Source of the DNA: Bostrychus sinensis
Lineage: Eukaryota; Chordata; Actinopteri; Gobiiformes; Eleotridae
Length of the DNA: 64,000 nt
Assembly: GCA_020698575.1 (NCBI GenBank)
Contig: CM036251.1
Location: forward strand, 9,898,288-9,962,287
Direction of reading: 5' to 3'
In this document: piece by piece, positions 45,262 to 56,657 of the stretch
How positions within the stretch are numbered: position 1 is the stretch's first letter
Layout of the letters: every line of letters starts with the position of its first letter
The notes under the pieces: generated by a model
Database searches by the model: none
Told to the model about the DNA's origin: nothing
The model's input: the letters and a program-made list of their open reading frames with translations, nothing else
Position numbers and translations under genes: made by a program

Positions 45262-45470
45262 TCCAGGGGAATTGCATCGCAACAAAAGGTTCAAAGGCAG
45301 TCATCTGGACTTGAATTTTAAAGTTGAAGACATTTCACCTTTTATCCAAGAGGCTTTGTCAATTCTGAAATTGAACTGGTAAGAGAGATGGTTTATATGC
45401 TCCTAGGAAGGAGGGTCTAACTCTGGTCTAAGTCCAGATGATTGCCTTTGAACCTTTTGTTGCGATATTA
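45262..45470. mobile_element. Inverted-repeat element of about 0.2 kb
   Basis: CGCAACAAAAGGTTCAAAGG at about 45277 and CCTTTGAACCTTTTGTTGCG at about 45446 are exact inverse complements, and the complementarity continues into TCATCTGGACT/AGTCCAGATGA with mismatches. The middle has GAAGACATTTCACCTTTTAT and AGAGGCTTTGTCAATTCTGA, a phrase common in fish repeats. It can form a long hairpin. Confidence 0.8.
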
Positions 45471-45559
45471 TAGTATAACTATAGTGTTTACTTATTGTTT
45501 GCACCATGGGTTTGGGAGTAATGCAGTTTAAATGACCTGTATGTACTGTACATGTGGCA

Positions 45560-45675
45560 GAATTGACAATAAAGCTGTCTTTGACTTTGATCAGTCGTCT
45601 GGCTTAAGAATCAAACTCACAAACTCCTAACTATGAGGCAGGAGCGCTAACCACTTTGCCACCATTCCCCCCATA
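45560..45675 (-). repeat. tRNA-like repeat fragment (family D type)
   Basis: TATGAGGCAGGAGCGCTAAC and CACTTTGCCACCATTCCC form the reverse of a tRNA-like head. Confidence 0.5.
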
Positions 45676-45726
45676 AGTAACATTTGTTTTTCAAAATGTA
45701 CTCAAGTATAAGTATCTTGTAGTACA

Positions 45727-45850
45727 GGGGTTCCCAAAATGTTTGTCTCATACCATGAGCAGAACCCTCTCACTAAGCCTGGGACACACCAACCCAACGC
45801 CCGACCACTGTCAGCAGAGGCAACTGCTTTGTCTCCTCACATCTCCCCTT
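45727..45850. mobile_element. hAT-type remnant, left end only
   Basis: CAGGGGTTCCCAAAATGTTT matches the left end of the hAT miniature elements at 47076 and 54936. No right end is visible. Confidence 0.5.
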
Positions 45851-46239
45851 GTCACCACTGAAAGTAGCTGCAGACACCGGAGCGATTCAGACTCACGACC
45901 GAGCAGTGCACATGTGCAATAACTATTTACAACAGCAGGTGTCGCTAGTCACTAAACTGCTGTGGTTACTTAAACTCTAATAAATAAAACTCTGCAACAC
46001 ACGTGTTTAACTCAAGTATTTATCAGTCAGTAATAATTATATGCACTTGATTAAACTCGTCTCACAGTAATGAATAAAAGGGACTGGACTATTGCAGCTG
46101 TTTGCCTCAGAAGAGGATTATATTTTTATCTGCACAAGGCTAAAGCTAAGGTAAGCTAACTGCAGCACATTACCCTCACAGATGTGGAAACATAATGAAG
46201 TATTTGTAGAACAGAAAGTTCCTTATATTTTGATGTTAA
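45851..46239. other. Unannotated stretch
   Basis: No supported feature. CAGCAGGTGTCGCTA near 45932 is a weak CTCF-like match. Confidence 0.4.
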
Positions 46240-46645
46240 ACACCTGTGGAGCCTGTCCCATATCCTAGAGCAAGGAGGTGGAAGTAGTGGACCTGACGTG
46301 CACTTGAACTGCAGCTGGACTGGTGAACAACAGTGATGGTGTACTGTGTACAAGAAGTGCATGAGTAGACTTTACATCCTGAGGATGCTCAGCCTTAACC
46401 TGTGCAGGAAGAGCCAGGAGATATTCTCCCAGTGTGTGGTTACTGCACTCTCTTCACTGCTGAGTAAACACTGAACAGGATAGTCTCAGCAGGGCTGCAT
46501 GGAGACATTTGAGTCAGTGAGGGACAAAAGGACAGTTCAAACTGCTCTCCATCATGAACCGTACTTCCCACTTACTAGTGCAGTAGAGGGGGACAGGAGG
46601 ACACTGATCAAACTGATGTCAGTCATGGACAAATCATCCCAAGGG
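46240..46645 (+). pseudogene. Non-LTR retrotransposon fragment, 3' part of the reverse transcriptase gene
   Basis: Translating about 46345-46450 gives VYKKCMSRLYILRMLSLNLC and RKSQEIFSQCVVTALSS. This is the SRLYxLRxL region that follows the polymerase core in fish LINE proteins. Downstream, AAACTGCTCTCCATCATGAA is another typical phrase. Frames are broken by stops before and after, so it is a dead 5'-truncated copy. The clade assignment is uncertain. Confidence 0.55.
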
Positions 46646-47067
46646 GTTATCCTTTGATTAAGTTAAATCTTCAGATTTTTTTGTTGTTGTGTGCAACTGA
46701 GCTAAAGTACTTTATCAATTTACACTTTGAGTACTATGAATTGAATATTGCAATAGCTCTATTATTGCACTCAGGGCTTAATTTGTAAATCAAATGATGC
46801 CGGAACAAAAATTGCGCTTTGACACTGGAGTCCACAAGGCCAACACTGATACTGGAAGGTACACACAACACAATGCTTAGGCGCACACACATGCCAAAAT
46901 ACCAAGCAACTGCTCATTTATACTCAATTTTAAATTATATTTTAACATATTTGTTAACATTATTATACATTATAGTGTTTCATTTCAGTGTAATGTGTCA
47001 GTGTACGTTTGTGTGATTGTTCAGCTGATCGGGAAATCAGCACTTTTGTAGATTTGCTCTGTCATAG
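46646..47067. other. Unannotated stretch
   Basis: No supported feature. Confidence 0.5.
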
Positions 47068-47075
47068 ATCTACTG

Positions 47076-47396
47076 CAGGGGTCTCCAACCTTTTTGGGTT
47101 TGAGGGCTACCCAAAAGATGAGAATTTGTACTGAGGGCTACTCGTGCAAAATAATCCTCTATATTAAAGTCTTGACATGCCTTTCAAATGACACTAGGAT
47201 TGTATGATTGTTTGCTTTGTATTAATGATAATGTTTATACAAATAATCTTGTAATTAAACATAAAAACAAGTAAAAAAAAAAAAAATTGTGACTAAAACA
47301 CTGCAGTAGTCACTGTTTATAAATATCCCTCGCGGGCACCTCACAAGCTCCAGAAGGGCTACCTGGTGCTCGCGGGCACCACGTTGGTGACCCCTG
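47076..47396. mobile_element. hAT-type miniature element with perfect 8-bp target duplication
   Basis: Begins CAGGGGTCTCCAACCTTTTT and ends ACGTTGGTGACCCCTG, inverted ends. The flanks carry identical ATCTACTG at 47068-47075 and 47397-47404. The interior contains GAGGGCTACCCAAAAGATGA and a degraded mirror (GAAGGGCTACCTGGTGCTCG), plus an A homopolymer. No transposase frame. The intact duplication suggests relatively recent insertion. Confidence 0.92.
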
Positions 47397-47404
47397 ATCT
47401 ACTG

Positions 47405-48747
47405 TGTGCAGCCCAGTCTGAAGCAAGAACACAGACTCATGCAGCTGTGGTCTGTGTAAACAAAGACTAGACTAGGAAAGTCAGCACACAGCAGCAGTAA
47501 GCTTTCAGCCTAATCATGTCTCTCCTTTTGCTTTGGCTTCTTTTAAGTGACTGCCGTGGAGGGTGCAGTTTTCTCTGCGTAATGGCGTTTCACAGCTCCA
47601 AGCTCTGTGACCCTCAGCGCGTTAGCTCGAGCTTACAGATGCTTTTGAACAAACAAAAAAGAACAAACTGCTGTGGATCTATGTCCCGTGCGTACGGAGG
47701 ATATAATGGAGGAATAAAAAGCGCACATTGAGGGCGCATGGCGTAAGGTTTCTCTGCGTAACTATGGCTATGTAACAGTGACACTGGCCCCGGGTCTCAT
47801 CCTCTGCCCCACGATCAGCGTGACAATCATTGCTTCCATATTTATTTGAGTAAAAGAACAAACTGACGTGGCACTGCCAGCTCCCGTGCGCTCTTGGGCA
47901 CAGTGGACAAATAACGCGGCACATCCAAAGCACATCACAAAGGTCCCCTCCGCGTAACCAAAGTCAGGACAAACCTCAACAGATTTACTGTCTTCTGTCT
48001 ATTAGCAAACACATCACTTTTGACTTAAAGAGCAGCAGTCAGCTGTAGCTCCACGTTTGCAAAAACACACAGCCTACTATGGCTCTGTGCAGCTCTGTGC
48101 AGGGGGGGCATCTCAAGGTATGCGCAGTGGTACTGCTGTACACCTGCAGACACCATTGGTGTTAACAGGTGGTGAATAGATCTTTCAGTTTGACGTGAAG
48201 GTCTTTTCCACCGGATTCCTTGTACACTCTATAGACATGAATTACAGCGTAGGGACAGTCGGTGTTGAAGCGCATTATTGTGAAGGGCTCAAGCGTGGCT
48301 TTTATCTTTAAAACATATGCATTTCTGAGTATTTACACCTCCGATCTTCAACACAGGTTTAAGAGGTCAAAAGAGTCAAATGTAGTCAACACTTTGTGCT
48401 GAGTTGTGTCTGAGTTACCAGATCCAAGCAAACAGTTGCCGGATCGGACCGCGTCAAAATAAAAATTTAAGTTACTTAGTTTCATAAAACAAATCAAAAA
48501 ATCGTCTTAATTCTAGCCAACTTTACAAAATTCATCACCAAATACCTATGATCCATCACGGACATCCCTCTGCTCCGCCAAAGATCCATCTGCTCTCTGT
48601 GCTCAGTCCATGGATGTATTATGGCTCAGTCTGAGACGCAAGCTGATGACGCAACGAGGAGGGCGGTGTCCTCAGGCCCCTTGGCCATGACTCCTCCCCC
48701 ACGTCAAAACACTGCCAGAAGTCCACATGCAAAAAGAAATGCTCCAC
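47405..48747. other. Unannotated stretch, GC-richer
   Basis: Contains short frames only. The 71-codon plus-strand frame at 47516-47731 starts with a hydrophobic stretch (MSLLLLWLLL) but has no further support. The minus-strand 84-codon frame at 47679-47933 overlaps it. Confidence 0.4.
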
Positions 48748-48767
48748 AAAAAAAAAAAAAAAAAAAA
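48748..48767. repeat. Poly-A tract
   Basis: Twenty A. A second A-rich tract follows at about 48807-48817, and T tracts at about 48833-48859. Confidence 0.95.
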
Positions 48768-49404
48768 GGAGGAGAAGAGCAAATCAATGAATGGGTATTG
48801 CAAAGTAAAAAAAAAAATGTTGTGCATCATTGATTTTTTATTATTATTATTTTTTTTTTGCAAAACTATATTTATAATATATAATTTGCAAAACATTATT
48901 TTTCTTGCTTCTAAAATTATTTTTTATAATGGGCTTCCAGACTAGCAATTTTTTTAGTTATTTTTAGTTAAATAATAATCATATGTGTGATATTTAACAT
49001 GGATTATCACTTTAATGAATAAAACAGACTGGATTATTGCATCTCTGTGCCTTAAGAGGAGAAGCTGTCACCTGTACAGGCTAAGGTAAGCTAATGTTAG
49101 CAATTTTACAGTTTATTTAAGAGCTGTTTATTCCTAAATGTGACCTGACAGAAGTAAAAACAGCATTTCTAACTGGTTTTATTCAGACGTGTTGTATACA
49201 GTTTAAAGTCCTGCCGCGGTCCCGCTGTTCGCCGAAGGAACTTGCAAAGCATTCTGGTCTATACTGACCGTCTAGTGACCATCGATGTGCACTACTTTTC
49301 AAAATGCACTGTCGGAAATTTTGAGTGTACTATTTTTTTTATCCACTAGACATTCAAACACCACTACAAAATGGCATGACCACTATACAGTGCACTATAG
49401 AGGG
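48768..49404. other. Unannotated AT-rich stretch
   Basis: No supported feature. Confidence 0.5.
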
Positions 49405-49525
49405 ATCGGGGATGACACAGACAACCATTCACTCTCACATTCACTCACTACGGCCAATTTAGAGTCACCAGTTCACCTAACACATGAATATCTTTGGACG
49501 ATGGGAGGAAGTACCAAGGGAGTAT
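49405..49525 (+). repeat. Family D fragment
   Basis: ACAACCATTCACTCTCACAT, CGGCCAATTTAGAGTCACCA, ACCTAACACATGAATATCTT, then GATGGGAGGAAG. Confidence 0.65.
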
Positions 49526-50069
49526 TGAGTAATATTTCAGATCATAAGACCATAAGTGACCTCTAAATGCCAACATCTCTTTGAAAAACTTTGTGCGTGT
49601 TTTGTTTTGACACTTACCTCAGTCCGCAGGGGTTGGGCCGGGTTTCAGCATGGGTAGCTTCCATTTACCAAGATTGTTGTGCCTCGCCTACAACTCTGAG
49701 CCTCTCTGGATCTGACAGGTCAAATGCATCTCCATTCCCCCACAGTGAAAACCTCAGGGTGACCTTCTCCATCCAGCTGGCCTTTTAAGAGAACATTTAA
49801 TCAATAAGTGCGTCGTGTTGAGTTTTGGTTTCAACACGGAAGAGGAGGAGATGTGCCAGTCTGCGTCGTCTCTGTCCTGATGCTCGCGGCAGGAGCTCCC
49901 CGTGGTCGCTCCGAAACCTCGCATTGACAGCCATTAATACATTCTGGGAGACTGTCTGTCAAAGGACTCTCCCGTGGCACACAGGAATTTAAAGTTGCCA
50001 CAGGGAACAAACTGCAATATCGAGGCTTTTTTGATTGTGTGTGTTTTGGCTCTGTGACAAAGTGGGGTG
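49526..50069. other. Non-repetitive GC-richer block; candidate conserved DNA or exon
   Basis: 49611-49618 reads ACTTACCT, a strong splice-donor complement for the minus strand. A 35-codon minus-strand frame from ATG at 49772 ends at 49665. The block 49850-50030 is GC-balanced and repeat-free. Coding status is not supported by any family. Confidence 0.25.
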
Positions 50070-50088
50070 TTTTTTTTTTTTTTTTTTT
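50070..50088. repeat. Poly-T tract
   Basis: Nineteen T. Confidence 0.95.
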
Positions 50089-50307
50089 GCAAAGGCCTCT
50101 ATTCCGAAGTATTTTATGAAAATATCTGCTTGAAATCAAATCAATGTGAGTGTCCAAACACATATTTAGAGCATCAACTGTTCCAGATTGACAAGAAAAG
50201 CCTTTTAGGATTATCTTTGACTTGATTTGAGTTGAGTCTGTGGTCAAGAGCAAGTAGCAAGTAGCAAAAAGCAAAATATTCACACTGTTGTTTACACTGA
50301 TGCCTGT

Positions 50308-50482
50308 TCATTAGATCACTACAAAACACTCAGCTCATTTATCTGTTTATCTGTTAGCGTCATGTTGCTAATAACCGTGCTAATTAGCCATTTTGTTGCT
50401 AGCCGGGGGCACCTAATCCACGCGTTCTCTGCAAAATCAAAGTGACAGCTCCCTAAAAGAAGACATTTTGTGAAGATGTTTT
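50308..50482 (+). mobile_element. Family B fragment, copy 6
   Basis: ACTCAGCTCATTTATCTGTT, TAATTAGCCATTTTGTTGCT, ACCTAATCCACGCGTTCTCT, ACAGCTCCCTAAAAGAAGAC. Both termini are missing. The CTCF-like core is eroded to CTAGCCGGGGGCAC. Confidence 0.75.
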
Positions 50483-50849
50483 GTGAAGCGGAGGTCTGGT
50501 GGTCCTCTCCCAATTTTTTTTTTAAATGGCAGACCACATTTCCTGCATTCTGGTGCATTTTAGTTTTGATTTTTATCTAGGGTTTGAGGAAGATTTTGAA
50601 TTTAATCTGTATTTTAATTCATTAGCTGAACCTATATTGAGTATAATTTATGAAAAACCTTTCAGGATTTCTAAGGTAATAAAATATGAAAAGAGACACA
50701 TGTTGCTGCAAAGTCACATGTGGCTGTTGCCTTCTATTAAATAAAGTATGCTAATTCTTATTTTTACACATGATTTCAGACCAAGGCTATGAATAAATAA
50801 AAACAAACATATTAGACATACAGCACTACTTGTTATTTTGGGATACTGT
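50483..50849. other. Unannotated AT-rich stretch
   Basis: No supported feature. Confidence 0.5.
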
Positions 50850-51340
50850 AATACAGTGGTTCTGTAATTTCTTTACTTAAGTGAAACTACAGTTAGAGGA
50901 GCAAGAATTTACTCAAGTCAAAGCAAAAGTATCACATGAATTTTCTACTTAAGTAAAGGTATAAAAGTGCTTGCTTTTAAATGAACTTGTGAGTAAAATA
51001 GTAAAAGTATTTCACACAGATTCAAGAACTAATGAATGTGTTAAAAAACAGGGATTTTGCTGAAAAACTGAGCGGAAAACTAATGTTTAACTGGTACAAT
51101 AGAAGAGTTTTTCTGAAGAGTACTACTTTACTGCATACTCATGTATTGTGTCTACAATGACAACACTGCAGAAACCAAGCTCAGAATACTTTTTACTTCA
51201 AACCAATTAAAAAAAGTAGTGGAGTAAAAAGTACAGATACTTGCTCTAAAATGTAGTGAAGCAAAAGTAAAAGTACCTCTTGAAAATATTTACTCAAGCA
51301 CAGCTGCATGAAAATTGTACTTGAAGTAATAAACTTTTCC
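50850..51340 (+). repeat. Family F repeat, long copy
   Basis: GTGGTTCTGTAATTTCTTTA, TTTACTCAAGTCAAAGCAAA, TACTTAAGTAAAGGTATAAA, and AGTAAAAGTACCTCTTGAAA. This is the reverse orientation of the copy at 19540. Confidence 0.7.
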
Positions 51341-52335
51341 ATTGTTACATTCCAAAACAAGGCATTAAAATACGTACTGTCCTGCAGCTACAGTAATAAT
51401 GTTCTCTTGTTCTCTTCTGGGCACGGATCCTCACGGTTAATGCCCTTTGACCTCTGCACTGGTGGCTTAAGTAACATGTCCAAATGATACCTGATACATA
51501 CTTTATTAAACATGCATCCTTCACAGGGAGCATTGATTGTTCAGGATCGATAAGTGAAAGCAGTACTATGTTACTATTTGTAGATCGATGCTAACACAGA
51601 TATGGGACCACTTTAGCCATAAATCAATGTGATCATAGAAAGGAAACACGTCAATGTGACCTCCTCGCTCTGGTACATGCTGATTCAAACTCTTAATGAT
51701 TTGCATACTGTATCTGCTTACTGTGTTGAGATATGGCTGTAGTTGCAAGTATGGATTGATGTTTCTTCGGAAGCATCTTCATAGATTTAGTCTAAACGAG
51801 TGACGAGCTTCCTGTCGGTTTAATTTTAGACTGAGAGCTTCTGCAACGACATGAATGAAACTTGAAGTTGACCTCAATTACTGTGTCGTCTCACACCGGA
51901 GGACTCAATCACTCAATCCCACTCTGGTTTAGGTCTTTATTAGGAGGCACAATGTGTAATAAGAGCTTAAAACAGGGATATTCGACTATAATTGCCTATA
52001 ACTGCTAAATGTATACACAGTTTAGCAGCTATTAAATGATTTGTGGGTAGATGGACTGAGGGCCGGTCCAACTTGACTGCTGGGCCGGTCCTGGGGCGTT
52101 AGTATGCAGGGGACCGCAGCTTGCCTTGGCATCGTGGGTTGGAGACCTGACTTTGCTTTACTGAATGTCTCTGTCCTCTTCTCTCTCTGCCTCTCTGTCT
52201 CTACTGTCCTAAGAAAGCAGAAAACAACAAAAAAAAAATCCATGTTACTCAGTGGTGGACAAAGTGCTCAAAAGCTGTGCTCAATTAAAAATAATGTTAC
52301 TTCAAAAATAATATTACCTCTCTAATATATATAAT
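51341..52335. other. Unannotated stretch
   Basis: Short chance frames only (60-73 codons). No repeat assigned. Confidence 0.45.
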
Positions 52336-52800
52336 TACAACTATAGATTCTTATTCAAGAATATTCCAATTTAAGTTATTCTATAGAATTATACCAACAA
52401 AAAATACCTTAAAATTGTAAATTAAACAATGATGCAATGTGTCGATTCTGTGAGGAGGAAGAAGAAGATATTATACATTTATTTTATTTTTGTCCGTATG
52501 TATCAGAATTTTGGGCTATAGTCCAGAAATGGCTGACCAAATTCAAAATTGATTTTTATATCAATCCCATGAACATCATATTAGGTTTTCCAGAATTTGA
52601 ATCTGTTAATATTATAAATACAATAATTTTATTGGAAAAGATTTTCATATTCAAAAGTCAACAAAAAGCAGAGATTTGTTTGCATCGTTTCAAATATCAA
52701 CTTCACAAACAATTTGTCATAGAAAAAAATATAGCAAGTAATAATAATAGCTTAAATAAATGGAATAAAAAATGGCAAGCTCTGGAATGGGACTGATGCC
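52336..52800 (+). pseudogene. L1-like non-LTR retrotransposon fragment, C-terminal end of ORF2
   Basis: The frame at 52437-52796 encodes a 119-residue tail. It starts with a Cys/His knuckle (CRFCEEEEEDIIHLFYFCPY) followed by VSEFWAIVQKWL, then basic, Asn/Lys-rich residues ending ALEWD. The C-x2-C...H-x4-C plus FW pattern is typical of the C-terminus of L1-type ORF2 proteins. Another frame just upstream (about 52368-52414) reads FYRIIPTKNTLKL, the sequence expected before the knuckle, so a frameshift separates them. Everything upstream is missing, as in ordinary 5' truncation at insertion. An AT-rich 3' tail follows. Confidence 0.75.
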
Positions 52801-52937
52801 ATGTTCAAATTATTATTTTTTTACTAAATGTAATATGTATATAAATTATACAACTGCAGTTAATAGACTTCACAGTACTTGTAAGTTTTGTTTTGTTTGC
52901 ATATAATTTATTTTTATTTGTCTTTATTATTGTCTTA

Positions 52938-52985
<48 letters not shown>

Positions 52986-53100
52986 GTTTATCTTGCTTGT
53001 TTTTGTTGTGTTCTGTTGTTGTCCTATTTGTGTTATTTGTAATAATAATAATAATTAAAAAATATGTATATATTTATATATATGTATATATATATTACCG
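52801..53100. repeat. AT-rich tail with ATT microsatellite
   Basis: ATT units at about 52936-52985, followed by GTTT/GTTGT-rich DNA and TATATA tracts (53062-53096). It may be the 3' end of the retrotransposon plus expanded tail. Confidence 0.8.
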
Positions 53101-53264
53101 CTCTTGTTGTTATTATTGTCATTATTAACCATGATGGTGGTACTGAAAGGAATAATAATAATCTTCATGATGATAATGGTAATATTCATTAATCGTAGTA
53201 GCAATATTAGTAATAAGGATGATAATGATAGTGATGATGTGTTTTACATTCGTCACACTACCTC
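53101..53264. repeat. Imperfect GAT/AAT triplet tract
   Basis: AATAATAATCTTCATGATGA and GATGATAATGATAGTGATGA. Confidence 0.7.
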
Positions 53265-53494
53265 TGCAGACTGAGACAGGCCAAGCTCCTCTCCCAACGC
53301 CACCAAGCACACAATCACACTAACACATTAACACATTAACACATCAGTCCCACAGACACAAGAGGCAAGGAGGGTGAAGTGCCTTGCCCAAGGACACAAC
53401 AGCAGAATGATCCAGGGGGCAGCAAGGATCACACCGCCAGCTTTCCACTCATTAGGTGACCAGCTCTACCTCCTGAGAAAAAAAAAAAAAAAAA
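53265..53494 (+). repeat. Family I dispersed repeat, copy 1, with poly-A
   Basis: Shares GAGGCAAGGAGGGTGAAGTG and CCTTGCCCAAGGACACAAC with the copy at 63235 (GAGGCAAGGTGGGTGAAGTG). Contains three ACACATTA units. An A homopolymer at 53478-53494 closes it. Confidence 0.7.
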
Positions 53495-53945
53495 CACACA
53501 AAAATGCATTTGTTCCTTTCAACATACACAATATATTTTTTTCTATGCACAGCCACAGTTGGAACAGAACCCTGACAGCTGACTCAGAGTTTACAAGCAG
53601 AGTCTGGAGTCACAAACTTCAGTTCAGTACAGACCGTCCCAGCTGAGACGACACTGTGCCCGAGGCGGGACGCTGCAGCTCCTGACGCGAGCAGCCTGAG
53701 ACCTCTCTGCACTCAGGTGGATTGTCTCCCGATGCATTTGATCATATCTCGAGCGTCTCCTCCCACTGCAAACTCCTGACACTTCAAAGCCCCACAGAGA
53801 GGCGCCGCACTGAAAATGTGGGGTCTAAACTCGAACTCCCAGCTGGGCTGCTCTACGCCTTCAACTTGTTCAAAGACAACAGTGTTTACTCTGAACAGCA
53901 AAAGAGTCACAAAAGATGTCAGAGTGTGGCGCTACGGTATGTAAT
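53495..53945. other. Unannotated stretch
   Basis: GC-richer, with overlapping frames on both strands (65-90 codons) and no family features. Confidence 0.4.
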
Positions 53946-54075
53946 CAGTTAGAAAACAATCTTTTTTAACTGAGAATTTTTCCAAGTACCTAAGTTTACA
54001 TTACTCTACTTTTTCTCAAGTAATAATTTTGTTGATTCATTTTACTTTTCTTGAGTAACTTATGTCCAAATCAAT
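53946..54075 (-). repeat. Family F fragment
   Basis: TTTTTCCAAGTACCTAAGTT and TTTTACTTTTCTTGAGTAAC. A further fragment lies at 54680-54790 (TACTCAAGTAGCTTTAAATG). Confidence 0.6.
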
Positions 54076-54935
54076 ATGTAAGTCACCGCATGCAAGGAGA
54101 CAGGTGGCTTGTGTATTTGGACAGTTTTAAGAAGGTTAAACCTTTATCGTTTTGGCTGAAGGATCAAGAACTGTGGCTAAAAGCAATAAGGCAGAATATT
54201 TTTTAATTGTAGTCTCTGGTACTTAGAGAAATGTATTCCTCTCAAAACAAACAGGTTTTGTGTTAGGACTGCTAACAGAGGCCAATGAGAACACACTCTT
54301 ACAATGACATTTGCAAGGTTTCTACAACAAGTCTGTATTGGAAATATAGCATTTATGTGCAATTTTTCACCATGACAGATTTTTATTTCTTTTGCTTAAT
54401 GATACAACCCAAGAACTTAGCAATTCCCAGTATCTCAAGAAACATCCTGAAATACTCTCTATAGACCACACATTTAATTAGACCTAGGAATAGTCCCATG
54501 GTTATAAATGTTCAATGTTTAAAATCGCTTTCTTACTGGGCCCATTGTTTAGTCTCTTTGGCACTTGCACCTGTCTGCTGCTACAAACTGGGAGTGCCCT
54601 GAAATATCTACTGAGCAAAATAAATGATCTATACAAAATATTTAATAAGACCCAGAGGAGAAAGTTACTGCACAGTTTTACTAATGTTATGTAATTGAGT
54701 ATAATTTCTACAACTTATTTTTACTTGAGCGTATATTTGAGGGAAAAATGTTACTCAAGTAGCTTTAAATGAGTAAAAATATAAAATGACGTTTATGGCA
54801 GAAGGGATACACAAGAGTACTGGTTGTGGGAGCTGTAGAAGTTGCTAAATTAAAGATATTTAATAACACATTTGCCTGAATGGTAGTTAATAAATAGAAA
54901 TAATGTACTCCTGGCCCACCATTCATTGTCTAATC
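54076..54935. other. Unannotated stretch with a family F fragment at 54680-54790
   Basis: No gene-like frame; the rest is not assigned to a family. Confidence 0.45.
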
Positions 54936-55487
54936 CAGTGGTTCCCAACCTTTTTTGTGTGGTGCACCCCTCGGGCTTTTTTTCCATACTGTGAGTACCC
55001 CCTCATTTGTTTACGTGTTAATTTTCCAAAAAGTGGTCATAGAGTGGTCATCTGTTTTATTACAAAAACATTTTATACTTGATTTATTGCAAAAGCTAAT
55101 TCTGTTGCATTTTTTGCTTTGAAAATTAAATTAAATCCCATTAAAATAACAATGCATAAACATATAACAACATAAACTATTCTTCAACTAAAAACTCATA
55201 ATAAAATGCCACAAAAAAAAAAAAAAAAAATACAATAATTGTTTGAAACAAGCTTTAAAATAGGCCTATTCAAATAATATTTCTAGTAGTTTCACCTCAT
55301 TTTAATCAATAATTTTTAATCAATCAGTTGTCAATGAGACACTTGAGCTTGTCTTTCAGAAGTTTAAATAATGTAATATAAAAAAAGATGGCAAATATTT
55401 TCTTATTAAATTATGAAATAAAAGTACCCTGCTGTAAAGTGCTCGCATACCTCTAGGGGTCCCCGTACCCCTGGTTGGGAAACACTG
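54936..55487. mobile_element. hAT-type miniature element with 8-bp target duplication
   Basis: Begins CAGTGGTTCCCAACCTTTTT and ends CTGGTTGGGAAACACTG, clear inverted ends. The flanks are GTCTAATC (54928-54935) and GTCGAATC (55488-55495), seven of eight identical. The interior includes GTGCACCCCTCGGGC near the left and GGGGTCCCCGTACCCCTG near the right. No transposase. A homopolymer at about 55213-55230. Confidence 0.88.
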
Positions 55488-55495
55488 GTCGAATC

Positions 55496-56447
55496 TGTAA
55501 AGCTATATAAGGTATTATCAGGCCCTACTAATAAAAAATAGCTTTGTGTTATTAAAAAAAGTTACTTGGGATCAAAGAGTCGTAGTTGGAGCCTAACATA
55601 TCATTGTGAATGATAGTGTCCTAGGACCAAACCTAACTAATGCTTACTCTGTGGCCTGGAGCCTATTATATATACAAATTCAGCTTTTCTAATTTCCAAA
55701 TACAATAATCTGTATTATAATTTGTTGTCAACTTCTTATTATGTTAAAACAGACAACAATACACCAATAAATTAAAATATAGTCAGTATAGTGAAATATT
55801 TCAAGAATTTATTCATTTTAATTGTAATCATTGTAATTATTATTCTAAATATGTTAAAATATTTAGAATAATAAATATATAAATATATATATAAAAAATA
55901 TGTTAAATAAATGCTTGACTCTAATATACTTTATGTTTCAGTTTTTGAATTGAATGAAATAAAATGTTTTAGTTATATACTTGTTTAAAAACACAACTTT
56001 TAGCCAACATTTAGTGTTTTTGTAATGTTTTTTCTAAAAAATATATAAAGAAAAACACAACATAATATTTTTAATATGATGAAGTTTCATTGTTGGTGTG
56101 TCCGTAAGGGACTTTTTGGAAATTTAAGGGGCCTGCGACACTCCTGATTTTGGGAATGGCTCTTCTAGTTTATTGGCGTGCACCTGGAGTAATTCTTACT
56201 AATAACAAACCAATAGCAGATAAGCTTACTATTTATGTTAAAATAAATATATATATTGCAAATACAAACAAAAACATTATTTTATTTGTGTACATTTCAG
56301 ATTTTGTCTGTATACCACCATCTGATGCAATGAGTTAATAGCTTATGGAAAAATTGCACTAATAACAGCCATCTGGAAACAACCCCCTCCTGATGCAGTG
56401 TAATCCATAATCTGTAACGCATTTACACCTCCAGTATTAGCTAAGAG

Positions 56448-56449
<2 letters not shown>
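55496..56449. other. Very AT-rich stretch
   Basis: Runs such as AAATATATATATAAAAAATA near 55880-55900. No supported feature. Confidence 0.5.
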
Positions 56450-56450
<1 letters not shown>

Positions 56451-56488
<38 letters not shown>

Positions 56489-56512
56489 CACACACACACA
56501 CACACACACACA
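56451..56512. repeat. CA dinucleotide microsatellite
   Basis: About 31 CA units with one TG interruption. The minus-strand Cys/Val frames and plus-strand His/Thr frames over it are artefacts. Confidence 0.97.
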
Positions 56513-56621
56513 GAGGCTATATGAGAGGGAGGAAAAGAGGGGTGGTGGAGCTTGGCTTAAACCCAGATTTGCGTGACCCAGGAGCCCGGCTACAGGTTTA
56601 TGCACATCCTTAATCTGCCAA

Positions 56622-56627
<6 letters not shown>

Positions 56628-56657
<30 letters not shown>

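Noticed and set aside
47516..47731. Small secreted peptide (hydrophobic N-terminus, several Cys)
   Set aside because: Frame is short, overlapped by a minus-strand frame, with no spliced partner or conserved Cys spacing that I recognise.
49831..50283. 150-codon minus-strand frame
   Set aside because: Crosses a T19 homopolymer that encodes the Lys run and shows no domain.
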